A stretch of DNA of 64,000 bases from Amygdalobacter nucleatus (GTDB lineage Bacteria; Bacillota; Clostridia; Saccharofermentanales; Fastidiosipilaceae). Of this stretch, positions 36,895-46,137 are shown piece after piece. Each line of letters begins with the position of its first letter. The first letter of the stretch is position 1. The position numbers were made by a program, and so were the translations under genes. The notes beneath the pieces are model-generated. The model had not been told where the DNA came from. It ran no database searches and saw only the letters and a list, made by a program, of their open reading frames with translations. The stretch lies in assembly GCF_029167365.1 (NCBI RefSeq), contig NZ_JARFNM010000001.1:186001-250000 (forward strand), in the 5' to 3' direction.

Positions 36895-37290
36895 ATGGTA
36901 GTTACAGATAGTATTGCTGATATGCTCACTAGAATTCGTAACGCTTCATCAGCACATAAGGAAACTGTTGATGTTCCTGCTTCTCGTGTTAAGCAAGCAA
37001 TTGCCAACATTTTGCTCGATGAAGGCTACATCAAGAAAGTTGAATTGTTAAGCGAGGATGTGCAAGGCACTATCCGCTTGACACTTAAGTATCAAGACAA
37101 GTCCCCAGTCATTGCTGGTATCAAACGCATCAGCCGTCCAGGTTTGAAAGTTTATGCTAGCTGCGATCAGTTGCCACGTGTTTTGGGTGGTTTGGGTATT
37201 GCCATAGTTTCCACATCACAGGGAATCATGACAGCAACTCAAGCTCGGGCTAAGCACATCGGTGGCGAAGTAATGGCCTACGTCTGGTAA
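36895..37290 (+). CDS. rpsH: Ribosomal protein S8
   Basis: The protein has 131 residues. It opens with [26 protein letters not shown] and ends with the signature [27 protein letters not shown]8 binds the 16S central domain and in enterobacteria represses the spc operon by binding its mRNA. Whether that holds here is unknown. A 64-base gap precedes rplF. Confidence 0.98.
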   Translation: MVVTDSIADMLTRIRNASSAHKETVDVPASRVKQAIANILLDEGYIKKVELLSEDVQGTIRLTLKYQDKSPVIAGIKRISRPGLKVYASCDQLPRVLGGLGIAIVSTSQGIMTATQARAKHIGGEVMAYVW

Positions 37291-37354
37291 TTAAAATAAT
37301 AACACTCTGAAAGGAAGCGCAAGCTTCGTAATTTTAAGGGTAGGAGGAAAGACA

Positions 37355-37894
37355 ATGTCCAGAATTGGTAAAAAACCAATCGTTATTCCACAAGGAGTAA
37401 CAGTTACAGTCCAAGAACATCTTGTCACAGTAAAAGGTGCCAAAGAATCTTTAACAGAAAAGGTTCATCCACTTATCAACGTTAAAGTTGAGAGTAATGA
37501 AATTTTAGTTAGCCGCACAGGTGACACAAAGGAAGAGCGTTCCTTACACGGTTTGACACGTGCTTTGATCCAGAACATGGTCATCGGTGTTACGCAAGGC
37601 TACACAAAGGAACTTGAAGTTAAGGGTACAGGTTATCGTGCTCAGTTATCTGGCAAAAAACTCGTGCTTAACTTAGGTTATTCACATCCTGTTGAGTTCG
37701 TTGCTCCAGCAGGCATCGCTATTCAAGTTGAAAATAACAAAATTACTATCAAGGGCGCAGATAAGCAACTGGTCGGTGAAGTTGCAGCTAACATTCGTGG
37801 CTTCCGTGTTCCTGATGCATACCATGGCAAGGGCGTTAAGTACCTTGGTGAAGTCTTGCATTTGAAGGAAGGCAAGACTGGTGCTAAGAAATAA
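37355..37894 (+). CDS. rplF: Ribosomal protein L6
   Basis: The protein has 179 residues, normal length. It opens [19 protein letters not shown] and has [13 protein letters not shown] and the C-terminal [28 protein letters not shown] (two parts). L6 lies near the GTPase-associated centre. The ATG follows TAGGAGGAAAGAC. Confidence 0.98.
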   Translation: MSRIGKKPIVIPQGVTVTVQEHLVTVKGAKESLTEKVHPLINVKVESNEILVSRTGDTKEERSLHGLTRALIQNMVIGVTQGYTKELEVKGTGYRAQLSGKKLVLNLGYSHPVEFVAPAGIAIQVENNKITIKGADKQLVGEVAANIRGFRVPDAYHGKGVKYLGEVLHLKEGKTGAKK

Positions 37895-37913
37895 GTGAAG
37901 GGAGACAAGGATT

Positions 37914-38276
37914 ATGATTAATAAAACTTCTAGAGAAGTAATTCGTTTACGTAAGCATGCCAGAATCCGTAAAAAGATCAGTGGCACACCTGCGTGCCCT
38001 AGACTCTGCGTCTTCCGCAGCAACAAGCAAATTTACGCTCAACTCATTGATGATGTTAACGGTGTAACTATCTGTTCAGCAGGCAGCTTGGATAAGGAAT
38101 TGAAGCTGGAGAATGGCAGCAACGTTGAAGCTGCTAAGGCTGTAGGTACTAAGTTAGCTGAGCGTGCTTTGGCTAAGAACATTAAAGAAGTCGTCTTCGA
38201 CCGCGGTGGTTATGTATATCATGGCCGTGTAGAAGCATTAGCAGATGCTGCTCGTGCAGCTGGCTTAGAGTTCTAA
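37914..38276 (+). CDS. rplR: Ribosomal protein L18
   Basis: The protein has 120 residues with [35 protein letters not shown] and the ending [28 protein letters not shown] (in two parts). L18 binds 5S rRNA together with L5. It lies 19 bases after rplF behind AAGGGAGA. Confidence 0.98.
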   Translation: MINKTSREVIRLRKHARIRKKISGTPACPRLCVFRSNKQIYAQLIDDVNGVTICSAGSLDKELKLENGSNVEAAKAVGTKLAERALAKNIKEVVFDRGGYVYHGRVEALADAARAAGLEF

Positions 38277-38290
38277 GGGAGGAGCTTTGC

Positions 38291-38794
38291 ATGAATAAAA
38301 ATTACAATGATCCAAATGGTGTAGAACTCGAGGAACGTGTTATTCACATTGGTCGTGTTTCCAAAACAGTTAAGGGCGGTCGTAACTTCCGTTTCTCCGC
38401 TTTGGTTGTTGTTGGCGATCGTAACGGCAACGTTGGTGTTGGTAGCGGTAAGGCTCATGAAGTTCCAGATGCTATCCGCAAAGGTGTAGAGAGTGCTAAG
38501 CACAACATGATGACAGTGCCTCTACAAGGTACAACTTTGCCTCATGAGTACATCGGTAATTTCGGTGCAGCTAAGGTCTTGCTGAAGCCTGCTGTACAAG
38601 GTACTGGTGTTATCGCTGGTGGTGCTGTCCGTTCAATTCTTGAATTGGCTGGCGTCCAGGATGTTACAGCTAAGTGTTTAGGCACAAACAACCCTAACAA
38701 TGTTGTTAATGCCACAGTTGTTGCTTTGAAGGCTATGCGTTCTCCAGAACAAATTGCTAAGAAGCGCGACAAGGCTGTCAGCGATATTCTATAA
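38291..38794 (+). CDS. rpsE: Ribosomal protein S5
   Basis: The protein has 167 residues. Motifs are [60 protein letters not shown] and the C-terminal [18 protein letters not shown]5 is part of the decoding accuracy region and of the mRNA entry helicase site. The ATG follows AGGGAGGAGC. Confidence 0.99.
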   Translation: MNKNYNDPNGVELEERVIHIGRVSKTVKGGRNFRFSALVVVGDRNGNVGVGSGKAHEVPDAIRKGVESAKHNMMTVPLQGTTLPHEYIGNFGAAKVLLKPAVQGTGVIAGGAVRSILELAGVQDVTAKCLGTNNPNNVVNATVVALKAMRSPEQIAKKRDKAVSDIL

Positions 38795-38805
38795 GGAGGC
38801 TTAAA

Positions 38806-38985
38806 ATGGCAAAATTGAAGATTACTTTAACAAAGGGAATTAGTAATTCCTTGAAGAACCATCAATTAACAGTTCAAGCTTTGGGCCTAAGAAAAATTGG
38901 TCAGGTTGTCGAAAAAGAAGATAATGCTGCTGTCCGTGGCATGATCCAAACTGTTCGTCACTTGGTCAAGGTTGAAGAAGCATAA
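38806..38985 (+). CDS. rpmD: Ribosomal protein L30
   Basis: The protein is 59 residues, reading [11 protein letters not shown], then [19 protein letters not shown], and ending [14 protein letters not shown], which is the L30 pattern (leucine-rich, LGLRKI motif). The ATG at 38806 follows AAGGAGG at 38793-38799. It sits between rpsE and rplO, its usual place in the spc cluster. Confidence 0.97.
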   Translation: MAKLKITLTKGISNSLKNHQLTVQALGLRKIGQVVEKEDNAAVRGMIQTVRHLVKVEEA

Positions 38986-38996
38986 GGGAGGCAAAC

Positions 38997-39446
38997 ATGA
39001 AATTAAATGATTTGAAGCCTTCAGTTGGCTCTAACAAAAAGGCCTATCGTAAGGGCCGTGGTATTGCTACTGGTAACGGCAAGACTGCTGGTCGTGGCCA
39101 AAAGGGTCAAATGGCTCGTTCTGGTGGCGGTACACGTTGGGGATTTGAAGGTGGTCAGACACCTATGTTCAGACGTATGTCAAAGCGTGGCTTTAACAAC
39201 TACAACTTTGTACCACAGAGCGTCGAAATTACAGTTGGCCGCTTAAATGCATTTGAAGAAGGTGCTGAAGTTACATTAGAATCAGTGCGTGAACTTGGCT
39301 TAGTTAAGTTTTCTAAGGCTGTGACAAATTTAGTTATCTTAGGTGGCGGCGAATTAACAAAGAAGTTGACTGTTAAGGCTAATCGTTTTACAGCAGCTGC
39401 TAAGGAAGCCATCCAGCAAGCTGGAGGCACAGCTACGGAGGTATAA
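38997..39446 (+). CDS. rplO: Ribosomal protein L15
   Basis: The protein has 149 residues. The N-terminal Gly/Lys-rich tail ([20 protein letters not shown] and [20 protein letters not shown]) threads into the 50S, and the globular part has [18 protein letters not shown]15 is a late assembly protein. It lies two bases before secY, with GGAGG for secY inside its 3' end. Confidence 0.98.
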   Translation: MKLNDLKPSVGSNKKAYRKGRGIATGNGKTAGRGQKGQMARSGGGTRWGFEGGQTPMFRRMSKRGFNNYNFVPQSVEITVGRLNAFEEGAEVTLESVRELGLVKFSKAVTNLVILGGGELTKKLTVKANRFTAAAKEAIQQAGGTATEV

Positions 39447-39448
39447 TC

Positions 39449-40747
39449 ATGGGCGATATGTTATCCACATTGAAATCAGCATGGCGCAACGAGGATTTAC
39501 ACAAGCGTCTGCTTTTTACAATGTTCATGATTGTGCTGTTTAGAGTCGGCGGTTCAATACCTGTTCCAGGTATTGACCGCGTGGCATTTACAAATATCAT
39601 CAACCGTTTTGGTACGCTCGGTAGCATGATGGATTTGATCTCAGGTGGTGCGTTGACCTCTGTTTCTATCTTCGCTATGGGTATTCAACCTTACATCAAC
39701 AGTTCGATCATCATCCAATTGTTGACAGTTGCTATCCCTGCTTTGGAGCGTATGAGCCAAGAGGGTGAAGCTGGTCGTAAGAAGATTCAGAACATCGTTC
39801 GTATCTTCACCGTTGTACTCGGTTTGTTCCAATCCTTCGCTTTCTGGTATGCAACTAATAGTGCAACAGTAAGCACATTGCCTAAATGGTTGACATGCTT
39901 GGTTGTTGTCGGCACATTTACTGCTGGTACAGCCGTTGTAATGTGGATCGGTGAATTGATCAACATGAAGGGTATCGGTAACGGTATTTCCATCTTGATC
40001 TTTGCTGGTATCATTGCTCGTTTGCCACATATGCTATTGTCCGGTGCTGCTTATTTCAACATCTGGTTGGAACAATCAAACATCATTTTAGCTGTACTCT
40101 ATGTGCTGGTAATCATTGTAGTAGCTTTGGCTTTACTTGCTTTGATTACATATATTAATATCGCTGAACGTCGTATTCCGGTACAATATGCTAAGCGCGT
40201 TATTGGTCGTAAGATGATGGGTGGCCAAAGTACTTATTTGCCTATCCGTGTCAACCAATCAAGCGTTATGCCAGTTATCTTCGCAATGTCGATTATTCAG
40301 ATTCCATCATTGATTAGCTCCTTTGCTTTCATCAATTCAGATGGTCCGATTGTATCTTGGTTCCGTAACTTAGATAGTAATCCGATTCAATACGTCTTCC
40401 ATGTCTTGTTGATCATAGGCTTTACATTCTTCTATTCTTCGATTCAATACAATCCAACTGAAATTTCGAACAACTTGCAGAAGAATGGCGGCTTTATTCC
40501 AGGTATTCGTCCAGGCCGTCCAACTACTGAATTCATTCGTAATAGTGCGAATCGTTTGAACTGGTTCGAAGGTGTGTTCCTGTCATTCGTAACTATCTTC
40601 CCAATGTTCATCGGTGCTGTTACAAAGACAAATGGTTTGTGGTTTGGTGGTACAGCCATCATCATTATCGTTGGTGTCTGTATGGATACGATTACTCAGA
40701 TTCAATCGCAAATGTCTTCACGTAAACTTAAGACTTTCTTAGATTAA
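39449..40747 (+). CDS. secY: Protein translocase channel SecY
   Basis: The protein has 432 residues with ten membrane helices. Signature stretches are FRVGGSIPVPGIDR, FAMGIQPYINSSIIIQLL, MSQEGEAGRKKIQ, and GIRPGRPTTEFI in the C5 loop region. SecY forms the channel through which SecA or ribosomes push proteins. The start is ATG at 39449, two bases after rplO. A hairpin follows before adk. Confidence 0.99.
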   Translation: MGDMLSTLKSAWRNEDLHKRLLFTMFMIVLFRVGGSIPVPGIDRVAFTNIINRFGTLGSMMDLISGGALTSVSIFAMGIQPYINSSIIIQLLTVAIPALERMSQEGEAGRKKIQNIVRIFTVVLGLFQSFAFWYATNSATVSTLPKWLTCLVVVGTFTAGTAVVMWIGELINMKGIGNGISILIFAGIIARLPHMLLSGAAYFNIWLEQSNIILAVLYVLVIIVVALALLALITYINIAERRIPVQYAKRVIGRKMMGGQSTYLPIRVNQSSVMPVIFAMSIIQIPSLISSFAFINSDGPIVSWFRNLDSNPIQYVFHVLLIIGFTFFYSSIQYNPTEISNNLQKNGGFIPGIRPGRPTTEFIRNSANRLNWFEGVFLSFVTIFPMFIGAVTKTNGLWFGGTAIIIIVGVCMDTITQIQSQMSSRKLKTFLD

Positions 40748-40768
40748 GTTGAGCGTGAACGTAATTAC

Positions 40769-40799
40769 AAAAGCAGAGTTACGGCTCTGCTTTTCTTTT
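40769..40799 (+). terminator. Hairpin with T-tract between secY and adk
   Basis: AAAAGCAGAG pairs with CTCTGCTTTT around a TTACGG loop, followed by CTTTTA. It could end or partly attenuate transcription before adk. The ribosome binding site of adk lies only a few bases downstream. Confidence 0.8.
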
Positions 40800-40812
40800 A
40801 CCGGAGGTATGT

Positions 40813-41463
40813 ATGAACGTTATATTATTAGGAGCGCCAGGTTCAGGCAAAGGTACAATGGCAGAAATTTTAGTGAAAGAGAAGCACTTGGTGCATATTG
40901 CAACGGGTGATATTTTTCGCTTTAACATCAAGCAACAGACTGAGCTAGGCAAAGAAGCCAAAAGTTACATTGATCAAGGCTTGTTAGTTCCTGATGCTGT
41001 CACAATTAAGATGGTTAAGGATCGTTTGCAAAAAGACGATGTAAAACAAGGCTTTTTACTTGACGGTTTCCCACGCAGCTTGAGTCAGGCTGAGGCTTTG
41101 ACGAAGATGCTTTCTGAGTTAGACTTGAAATTAGATTTTGTTTTGGCTATTGACGTACCTGAGGAGCAAATTGTCGAACGCTTAGCTGGTCGACGTGTTT
41201 GCCTAGATTGCGGCGCAAGCTATCATATAGTGTCCAAACAACCTAAGGATGCAGGTGTATGTGATAATTGCCATGGAGCTGTTGTGCAACGTGAGGATGA
41301 TAAGGCAGAAACAGTTTTGAAACGTTTGCATACTTATCATGAGCAGACACAACCTTTATTGGCATATTACGAACCATTAAATCTATTAAGACATTTAGAT
41401 AATAGTGGCGACTATCAATCTAGTTATACAGCCTTACGTGAGATTTTGGCTGACTTTGATTAG
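40813..41463 (+). CDS. adk: Adenylate kinase
   Basis: The protein has 216 residues. The P-loop is GAPGSGKGT near residue 7, followed by LVHIATGDIFR and LLDGFPRSLSQAEAL. The lid domain has four cysteines (CLDCGASYH and CDNCHGAVV), so it is the zinc-binding type common in Gram-positives. It balances AMP, ADP and ATP. The ATG follows CGGAGG. Confidence 0.99.
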   Translation: MNVILLGAPGSGKGTMAEILVKEKHLVHIATGDIFRFNIKQQTELGKEAKSYIDQGLLVPDAVTIKMVKDRLQKDDVKQGFLLDGFPRSLSQAEALTKMLSELDLKLDFVLAIDVPEEQIVERLAGRRVCLDCGASYHIVSKQPKDAGVCDNCHGAVVQREDDKAETVLKRLHTYHEQTQPLLAYYEPLNLLRHLDNSGDYQSSYTALREILADFD

Positions 41464-41485
41464 CTAGAGAAACTAGAGGCAAAGA

Positions 41486-42292
41486 ATGAGTGTTATCTTA
41501 AAAACAAAGCAAGAAATGCAGAAAATTTGGGAAGCAGGTCAAATCATTGTACAAATATTTGAAGCTGTACCAAGTTTTATTAAGCCCGGTTTAAGTACGA
41601 AAGATATAGCTGATTTTGCAGAACGTATCATTCGTCAAGCTGGCGGTATTCCAACTTGCTTAGGTTACGGTGAGCCGCCTTTCCCAGGTGCAATTTGCGT
41701 ATCTGTTAATGAGGAAGTTGTGCATGGCATTCCTCATCCGATGCATATTGTTGAGAATGGTGACATTGTCACTTTGGATATTGTTGTTACACTCGATGGC
41801 TATTGTGCTGATGCAGCTAGAACTTATGCTGTTGGTGAAATTAGTCAAGCTGATCGCAAACTGATGGAAACAACTGAAGCTAGTTTCTTTGCTGGCCTGA
41901 AAGAAGTTCAGATTGGCAAACGCTTAGGCGATTTGGGCCATGCGGTGCAGCAGGTAGCTGAGAAAGCTGGTTATGGCGTAGTTGAGGAATTGTGCGGACA
42001 TGGTATCGGACGTGATATGCATGAAGATCCGAACGTCCTTAATTATGGTCGACCAGGCCGTGGCCTTCGGTTTGCAGAAGGTATGGTCTTGTGCTGCGAA
42101 CCGATGTTTACAGCCGGTAGCCGGTATATCGAAGTGCTTGATGACGACTGGACAATTGTTACAGCTGATGGCAAGAATGCTGCTCATTATGAGAACACAT
42201 TCGTAATTACAGATGATGGCGTCTTTGTTTTAACAATGACAGAGAGCGAACTGAAAAAGTACAAGTTGCCTAGATGGCCACAGGTAAAGTAA
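41486..42292 (+). CDS. map: Methionine aminopeptidase, type I
   Basis: The protein has 268 residues. Metal-binding residues are seen in NGDIVTLDIVVTLDGYCADAART (two Asp), CGHGIGRDMHEDP (His), CCEPMFT (Glu) and HYENTFVI (Glu); the substrate His is in VVHGIPH. It removes the initiator methionine from new proteins. The secY-adk-map order is typical of Firmicutes. Confidence 0.99.
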   Translation: MSVILKTKQEMQKIWEAGQIIVQIFEAVPSFIKPGLSTKDIADFAERIIRQAGGIPTCLGYGEPPFPGAICVSVNEEVVHGIPHPMHIVENGDIVTLDIVVTLDGYCADAARTYAVGEISQADRKLMETTEASFFAGLKEVQIGKRLGDLGHAVQQVAEKAGYGVVEELCGHGIGRDMHEDPNVLNYGRPGRGLRFAEGMVLCCEPMFTAGSRYIEVLDDDWTIVTADGKNAAHYENTFVITDDGVFVLTMTESELKKYKLPRWPQVK

Positions 42293-42295
42293 TTT

Positions 42296-43045
42296 ATGGT
42301 TGAAGCTCTGACAAAATTAAGTCCACAGGCAAAGACAGAACAGCAAGAAGGACAGGCTTGGCGTCAATTTGTAGCATGTTTGCAATCCAATGATACTAAA
42401 GTCATAACTAAAGCTTGGCATGATCTTTTGATCACAATGAGCTGTAATGAGTTTAAGCGAGAGTTAGCAACATTTTTCAAAGAAGCAGACATTGAACCAC
42501 TAAGCTTAGAGAGAGCTAATAACGAGCTTGATTGCTTTTGTGTAGCTACAGTTGGCAGTGATAGAGGCTATTTGTTTTGGCAGTTACCTGAATTTAATTT
42601 GCCAGCAAGTTCTTTGGCTAGTTGGCTAGGAGCATATGCTGAGCGTCAGAAGAAAGTTGCAAAGGGCCGTAAACAGAAAGTAAAGCGTCAAGCAAAGGCT
42701 GAAACAGGCGTATGGTTGTATCGCTACAAAACAAATGTCTATGCCAAACGTGCTTGTAAAAATCCACGCCACTTACTGACTGTGCGTAGCTTATTAGAGC
42801 TTTTACGTACAAAGCTGAGAGCTAAGATGGCTAAAGAGGCGCAAGCAACAGAAGCACTTTTAGCGCTTTTGGATGAGCAGACAGAATTACTTAAGAATAG
42901 TTTGACAATGGCGATGTTAGACTTTGAAAAGCAGCTTAAGGCTAGCTCAAGTTTAGAACACTCAGTTCAGCAATTGAGACAGGCTGATTTGGTCTTTGTT
43001 AAACTGATTAAATTGTATTTGTTAGCACTGAAATTCGGTGCCTAA
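42296..43045 (+). CDS. Unknown protein between map and infA
   Basis: The protein has 249 residues and starts three bases after the map stop, so it is part of the ribosomal operon. The position is where many Firmicutes carry a short KOW-domain RNA-binding protein of the L14e type, but no KOW motif is obvious here. It has a basic central stretch (KKVAKGRKQKVKRQAKAE), a Cys pair (DCFCVATVG) and a helical C-terminal half rich in Leu/Ala/Lys that may form a coiled coil. No signal peptide is present. The ribosome binding site is weak (AGTAATTT), so coupling to map is likely. I do not recognise the family. A role in translation is guilt by association only. Confidence 0.75.
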   Translation: MVEALTKLSPQAKTEQQEGQAWRQFVACLQSNDTKVITKAWHDLLITMSCNEFKRELATFFKEADIEPLSLERANNELDCFCVATVGSDRGYLFWQLPEFNLPASSLASWLGAYAERQKKVAKGRKQKVKRQAKAETGVWLYRYKTNVYAKRACKNPRHLLTVRSLLELLRTKLRAKMAKEAQATEALLALLDEQTELLKNSLTMAMLDFEKQLKASSSLEHSVQQLRQADLVFVKLIKLYLLALKFGA

Positions 43046-43066
43046 GATAACAAAAAAGGAGAATTT

Positions 43067-43285
43067 ATGTCAAAATCGGATGTAATTGAAGTTGAGGGCG
43101 TTGTCGAGGAAGTTCTCCCTAACGCTGAATTCAAAGTGAAATTGCCAAATGAGCATATCGTGTTGGCACACATTTCAGGCCGTTTACGTCAAAACTACAT
43201 CAAAATCCTAAAAGGTGATAAGGTCAAATTGGAATTATCACCATACGATTTGGATCGTGGTCGTATCACATGGCGTGATAAATAG
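43067..43285 (+). CDS. infA: Translation initiation factor IF-1
   Basis: The protein has 72 residues, the canonical length. It is an OB-fold: [20 protein letters not shown], then [21 protein letters not shown] and the ending [15 protein letters not shown]-1 occupies the 30S A site during initiation. The ATG follows AAGGAGAA. Confidence 0.99.
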   Translation: MSKSDVIEVEGVVEEVLPNAEFKVKLPNEHIVLAHISGRLRQNYIKILKGDKVKLELSPYDLDRGRITWRDK

Positions 43286-43356
43286 TTTCTCAAACCTAAA
43301 AAGTAAACAATTTGTAAAGTAAATGGTGAGCAAAGTGCAAAAGCAGGGCACTTTAC

Positions 43357-43384
43357 TTGCAATGATGTTTTTTTCTGCTAAAAT
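43357..43384 (+). promoter_or_regulatory. Internal promoter before rpmJ-rpsM-rpsK-rpoA-rplQ
   Basis: TTGCAA at 43357-43362 and TAAAAT at 43379-43384 are 16 bases apart, with a TG one base before the -10 box (extended -10). Just upstream, AAAGTGC and GCACTTT form a hairpin that may end the infA transcript. Together these define a separate alpha-operon transcript. Confidence 0.65.
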
Positions 43385-43444
43385 GTTAAAGCATATGTCA
43401 AAAAAGCTTTAATAGCGATTTTGGCTGCGATGGAGGTGACTCAA

Positions 43445-43558
43445 ATGAAAGTAAGACCATCAGTAAAACCTATGTGTGAAAAGTGCAAGATTATTCGCCG
43501 TCATGGCCGCGTAATGGTTATCTGCAGTGATCCAAAGCACAAGCAACGTCAAGGTTGA
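43445..43558 (+). CDS. rpmJ: Ribosomal protein L36, zinc-binding form
   Basis: The protein has 37 residues, opening [20 protein letters not shown] and ending [11 protein letters not shown]. The CxxC...C...H zinc ligands mark the C+ type. The ATG at 43445 follows GGAGGTGAC. L36 is the last of the small 50S proteins and its place between infA and rpsM is standard. Confidence 0.98.
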   Translation: MKVRPSVKPMCEKCKIIRRHGRVMVICSDPKHKQRQG

Positions 43559-43560
43559 TT

Positions 43561-43586
43561 AAGGGCCTAGAGCGCCCTTTATTTGC
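43561..43586 (+). terminator. Small hairpin between rpmJ and rpsM
   Basis: AAGGGC pairs with GCCCTT around CTAGAGC, followed by TATTT. The T tract is short. It may be an attenuator or a transcript end, but rpsM has no other clear promoter, so read-through is expected. Confidence 0.5.
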
Positions 43587-43658
43587 ATTAATGGATGAGC
43601 GCGGCTGAATGAAGCTCATCTTCTATATAGATACAATTTTAACTCGGAGGTAAAAGGA

Positions 43659-44027
43659 ATGGCTCGTATAGCAGGTGTTGATCTGCCAAACGAAAAGCGC
43701 GTTGAGATTGCTTTGACATATATCTATGGCATTGGCTTGACAAGCTCAAAGGAAATTTTAGCTAAATGTGAAATTGATCCTGATACGCGCATGAAAGATC
43801 TTGGCGAAGCTGAGATTTCAAAGATTCGTGATGTTTTAGAAAATGAATATAAAGTAGAAGGTGACTTGCGCCGCGAAGTGGCGATGAATATTAAGCGCCT
43901 CACTGATATCGGTTGCTACCGTGGTCGCCGTCATCGTGCTGGTTTGCCAGTACGTGGCCAAAGAACCAAGACAAATGCTCGTACTCGTAAGGGTAAGGCA
44001 CATGCAATTGCAGGTAAACGTAAGTAG
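43659..44027 (+). CDS. rpsM: Ribosomal protein S13
   Basis: The protein has 122 residues. [34 protein letters not shown] and the C-terminal [20 protein letters not shown] are diagnostic. S13 is in the 30S head and bridges to L5 and the P-site tRNA. Confidence 0.99.
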   Translation: MARIAGVDLPNEKRVEIALTYIYGIGLTSSKEILAKCEIDPDTRMKDLGEAEISKIRDVLENEYKVEGDLRREVAMNIKRLTDIGCYRGRRHRAGLPVRGQRTKTNARTRKGKAHAIAGKRK

Positions 44028-44043
44028 AAGGAGGTAATGGAAA

Positions 44044-44442
44044 ATGGCTAAAACTGCTGTCAAAACACGCCGTACAAAGCGTAAGGTAAAGAGAAGTATT
44101 GAACGTGGACAAGTGCATATTCATTCCTCATTCAACAACACAATCGTGTCTGTTTCAGATATGCAAGGTAACGTTGTTGCATGGTCTAGTGCAGGTGCAC
44201 AAGGTATGCATGGTTCACGTAAGTCAACCCCATTTGCTGCTCAGATGGCTTCTGAAGAAGCTGCTAAGGTCGCAAAAGACAATGGTATGAAGACTGTTGA
44301 AGTTTACATCAAGGGACCTGGTTCAGGTCGTGAATCAGCTATCCGTGCCTTAGCAACAGCTGGCTTGGAAGTTAGCATGATCAAAGATGTAACACCGATT
44401 CCTCATAATGGTTGTCGTCCACCTAAGAAACGTAGAGTTTAA
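44044..44442 (+). CDS. rpsK: Ribosomal protein S11
   Basis: The protein has 132 residues, with [38 protein letters not shown] and the C-terminal [19 protein letters not shown]11 lies in the platform near the Shine-Dalgarno helix. rpsD (S4), often next in Clostridia, is absent here, as it is in Bacillus-type clusters. Confidence 0.99.
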   Translation: MAKTAVKTRRTKRKVKRSIERGQVHIHSSFNNTIVSVSDMQGNVVAWSSAGAQGMHGSRKSTPFAAQMASEEAAKVAKDNGMKTVEVYIKGPGSGRESAIRALATAGLEVSMIKDVTPIPHNGCRPPKKRRV

Positions 44443-44496
44443 TTTTGCTTTAAGTTGACTTATACAAATACTACGTTTGGTGATGGGAGGAAATGA

Positions 44497-45459
44497 ATGT
44501 TGGATAATAATAGGCCCAAGATTGAAACTGTCGAATTGTCTGATGACAAGTCGTATGGTCGCTTTGTAATTGAACCTTTGGAACGTGGCTATGGTCAAAC
44601 ATTAGGCAATTCGTTGCGTCGTGTTTTGTTATCTTCCTTACCAGGATCAGCTGTTACTTCTTTACGTGTGGATAATGTCTTACATGAATTTTCAACGGTT
44701 AAAGGCGTTGTGCAGGACATGACAGAGATTATCTTGAACGTTAAGGGTATCCGTACAAGAATGCATGTCGATACACCTAAAACCATTTACTTAGCACGTG
44801 CTGAGGGCTTTAAGGGTGATGTGTATGCTGGTGATATTACAACTGATGAAGAAGTTGAGATTATGAATCCAGAACACTTGATTTGCACAATGAATGGTAG
44901 CGAGAGACTTTTCGCTGAATTCACAGTTGCAAACGGTACAGGTTACAATACAGCTGAACAAAATAAATGGGTTAATCAACCTATCGGTGTTATCGCTATC
45001 GACTCCATTTTCACACCTATTAAACGTGTGAAGTACGCTGTCGAGGATACACGTGTCGGCCAAGTTACAGATTTTGATCGCTTAACGATGGAAGTCTGGA
45101 CTGATGGCACAATTGAAGCAGATAAAGCTTTGGCTATGGCAGCCTCAATCTTGATTGAGCAACTCAGCTTGTTCAAAGATTTGACTGGTCAAGCTCCAGT
45201 GGCTGAAACAAGTACTGCTGCTCCAAGTGCCGAATACAATCAAGTATACGATACAGCTATTGAAGACTTGGACTTTAGTGTCAGAACCTATAACTGTTTG
45301 AAGCGTGCTAATATCAACACTTTGGGTGATTTGGCTGTGCGCAGCGAAGATGAAATGATGAAGGTTCGTAATTTGGGCAAGAAGTCCTTGGAAGAGGTTA
45401 TGCAAAAGCTGCAAGATTTAGGTTTTGCTCTCTTCAAAGGTGATTCACAGGCTGAATAA
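44497..45459 (+). CDS. rpoA: RNA polymerase alpha subunit
   Basis: The protein has 320 residues. The N-terminal dimer domain carries YGRFVIEPLERGYGQTLGNSL and RRVLLSSLPGSAVTSLRVD. After a linker (about 232-250, TSTAAPSAEYNQ), the C-terminal DNA-binding domain has DLDFSVRTYNCLKRANINTL and VRNLGKKSLEEVMQKL. Alpha nucleates polymerase assembly and reads UP elements. The ATG follows GGGAGG. Confidence 0.99.
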   Translation: MLDNNRPKIETVELSDDKSYGRFVIEPLERGYGQTLGNSLRRVLLSSLPGSAVTSLRVDNVLHEFSTVKGVVQDMTEIILNVKGIRTRMHVDTPKTIYLARAEGFKGDVYAGDITTDEEVEIMNPEHLICTMNGSERLFAEFTVANGTGYNTAEQNKWVNQPIGVIAIDSIFTPIKRVKYAVEDTRVGQVTDFDRLTMEVWTDGTIEADKALAMAASILIEQLSLFKDLTGQAPVAETSTAAPSAEYNQVYDTAIEDLDFSVRTYNCLKRANINTLGDLAVRSEDEMMKVRNLGKKSLEEVMQKLQDLGFALFKGDSQAE

Positions 45460-45481
45460 GCAAATTTAGGAGGAAAGTTAA

Positions 45482-46015
45482 ATGCCAGGTCATCGCAAAT
45501 TAGGTCGTCTAACTAGTCATCGTTTGGCGATGTTGAACGGGATTGTTACTCGTTTGCTAGTTGACGGTAAGGTTGAAACGACATATATGCGTGCTAAAGA
45601 AGCACAAAAGATTGCTGAAAAATTAATTACACTTGCTATCCCAGTACATGACAAATACACAACACGTGAGGTTGTTGCTTCTCGTGCTAAGTTAGATGGT
45701 AAGGGCAAGAAAGTTTTGGAGCGTAAAAAAGTTGAGCGTAACGGCAAGACAGTTGAGTATGATGTTGTTAGCCGTGAACTCACAACCAAGTCTGTCAAAG
45801 TTGATAGCCCAGCTCGCTTAGCTGCTCGTCGTCAAGCTATGTTACACATCACAGAGATGAAGGACAGCGAAGGCAAGAAGGTTTATCCTTTGAACATGTT
45901 GTTCGATACAATCGCTCCACGTTATGTGGATCGTAAAGGTGGCTACACACGTATCACTAAGTTAGGTGTACGTCGTGGTGATGCTGCTGAGATGGCTTTA
46001 GTTGAGCTCATCTAA
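45482..46015 (+). CDS. rplQ: Ribosomal protein L17 with internal insertion
   Basis: The protein has 177 residues, against about 115-125 in most bacteria. The usual N-terminus ([40 protein letters not shown]) and C-terminus ([19 protein letters not shown]) flank a Lys/Val-rich insertion of about 50 residues (about 60-110). L17 sits at the tunnel exit side of the 50S. It ends the superoperon and is followed by a terminator. Confidence 0.97.
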   Translation: MPGHRKLGRLTSHRLAMLNGIVTRLLVDGKVETTYMRAKEAQKIAEKLITLAIPVHDKYTTREVVASRAKLDGKGKKVLERKKVERNGKTVEYDVVSRELTTKSVKVDSPARLAARRQAMLHITEMKDSEGKKVYPLNMLFDTIAPRYVDRKGGYTRITKLGVRRGDAAEMALVELI

Positions 46016-46050
46016 GATCGCAACATAGAAGATTTGTCTATTTTTAGTTA

Positions 46051-46085
46051 AAAGTCGTAGCTATCACAAGTTACGGCTTTTTTCT
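46051..46085 (+). terminator. Intrinsic terminator of the ribosomal superoperon
   Basis: AAAGTCGTAG pairs with the TTACGGCTTT region around a loop of about 10 bases (G-U pairs present), followed by TTTTTC. Confidence 0.85.
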
Positions 46086-46137
46086 ATGTTAAAATACAAA
46101 GTTAGTTATTGACATTAGCCGAAACGAGGAGTTTGTC

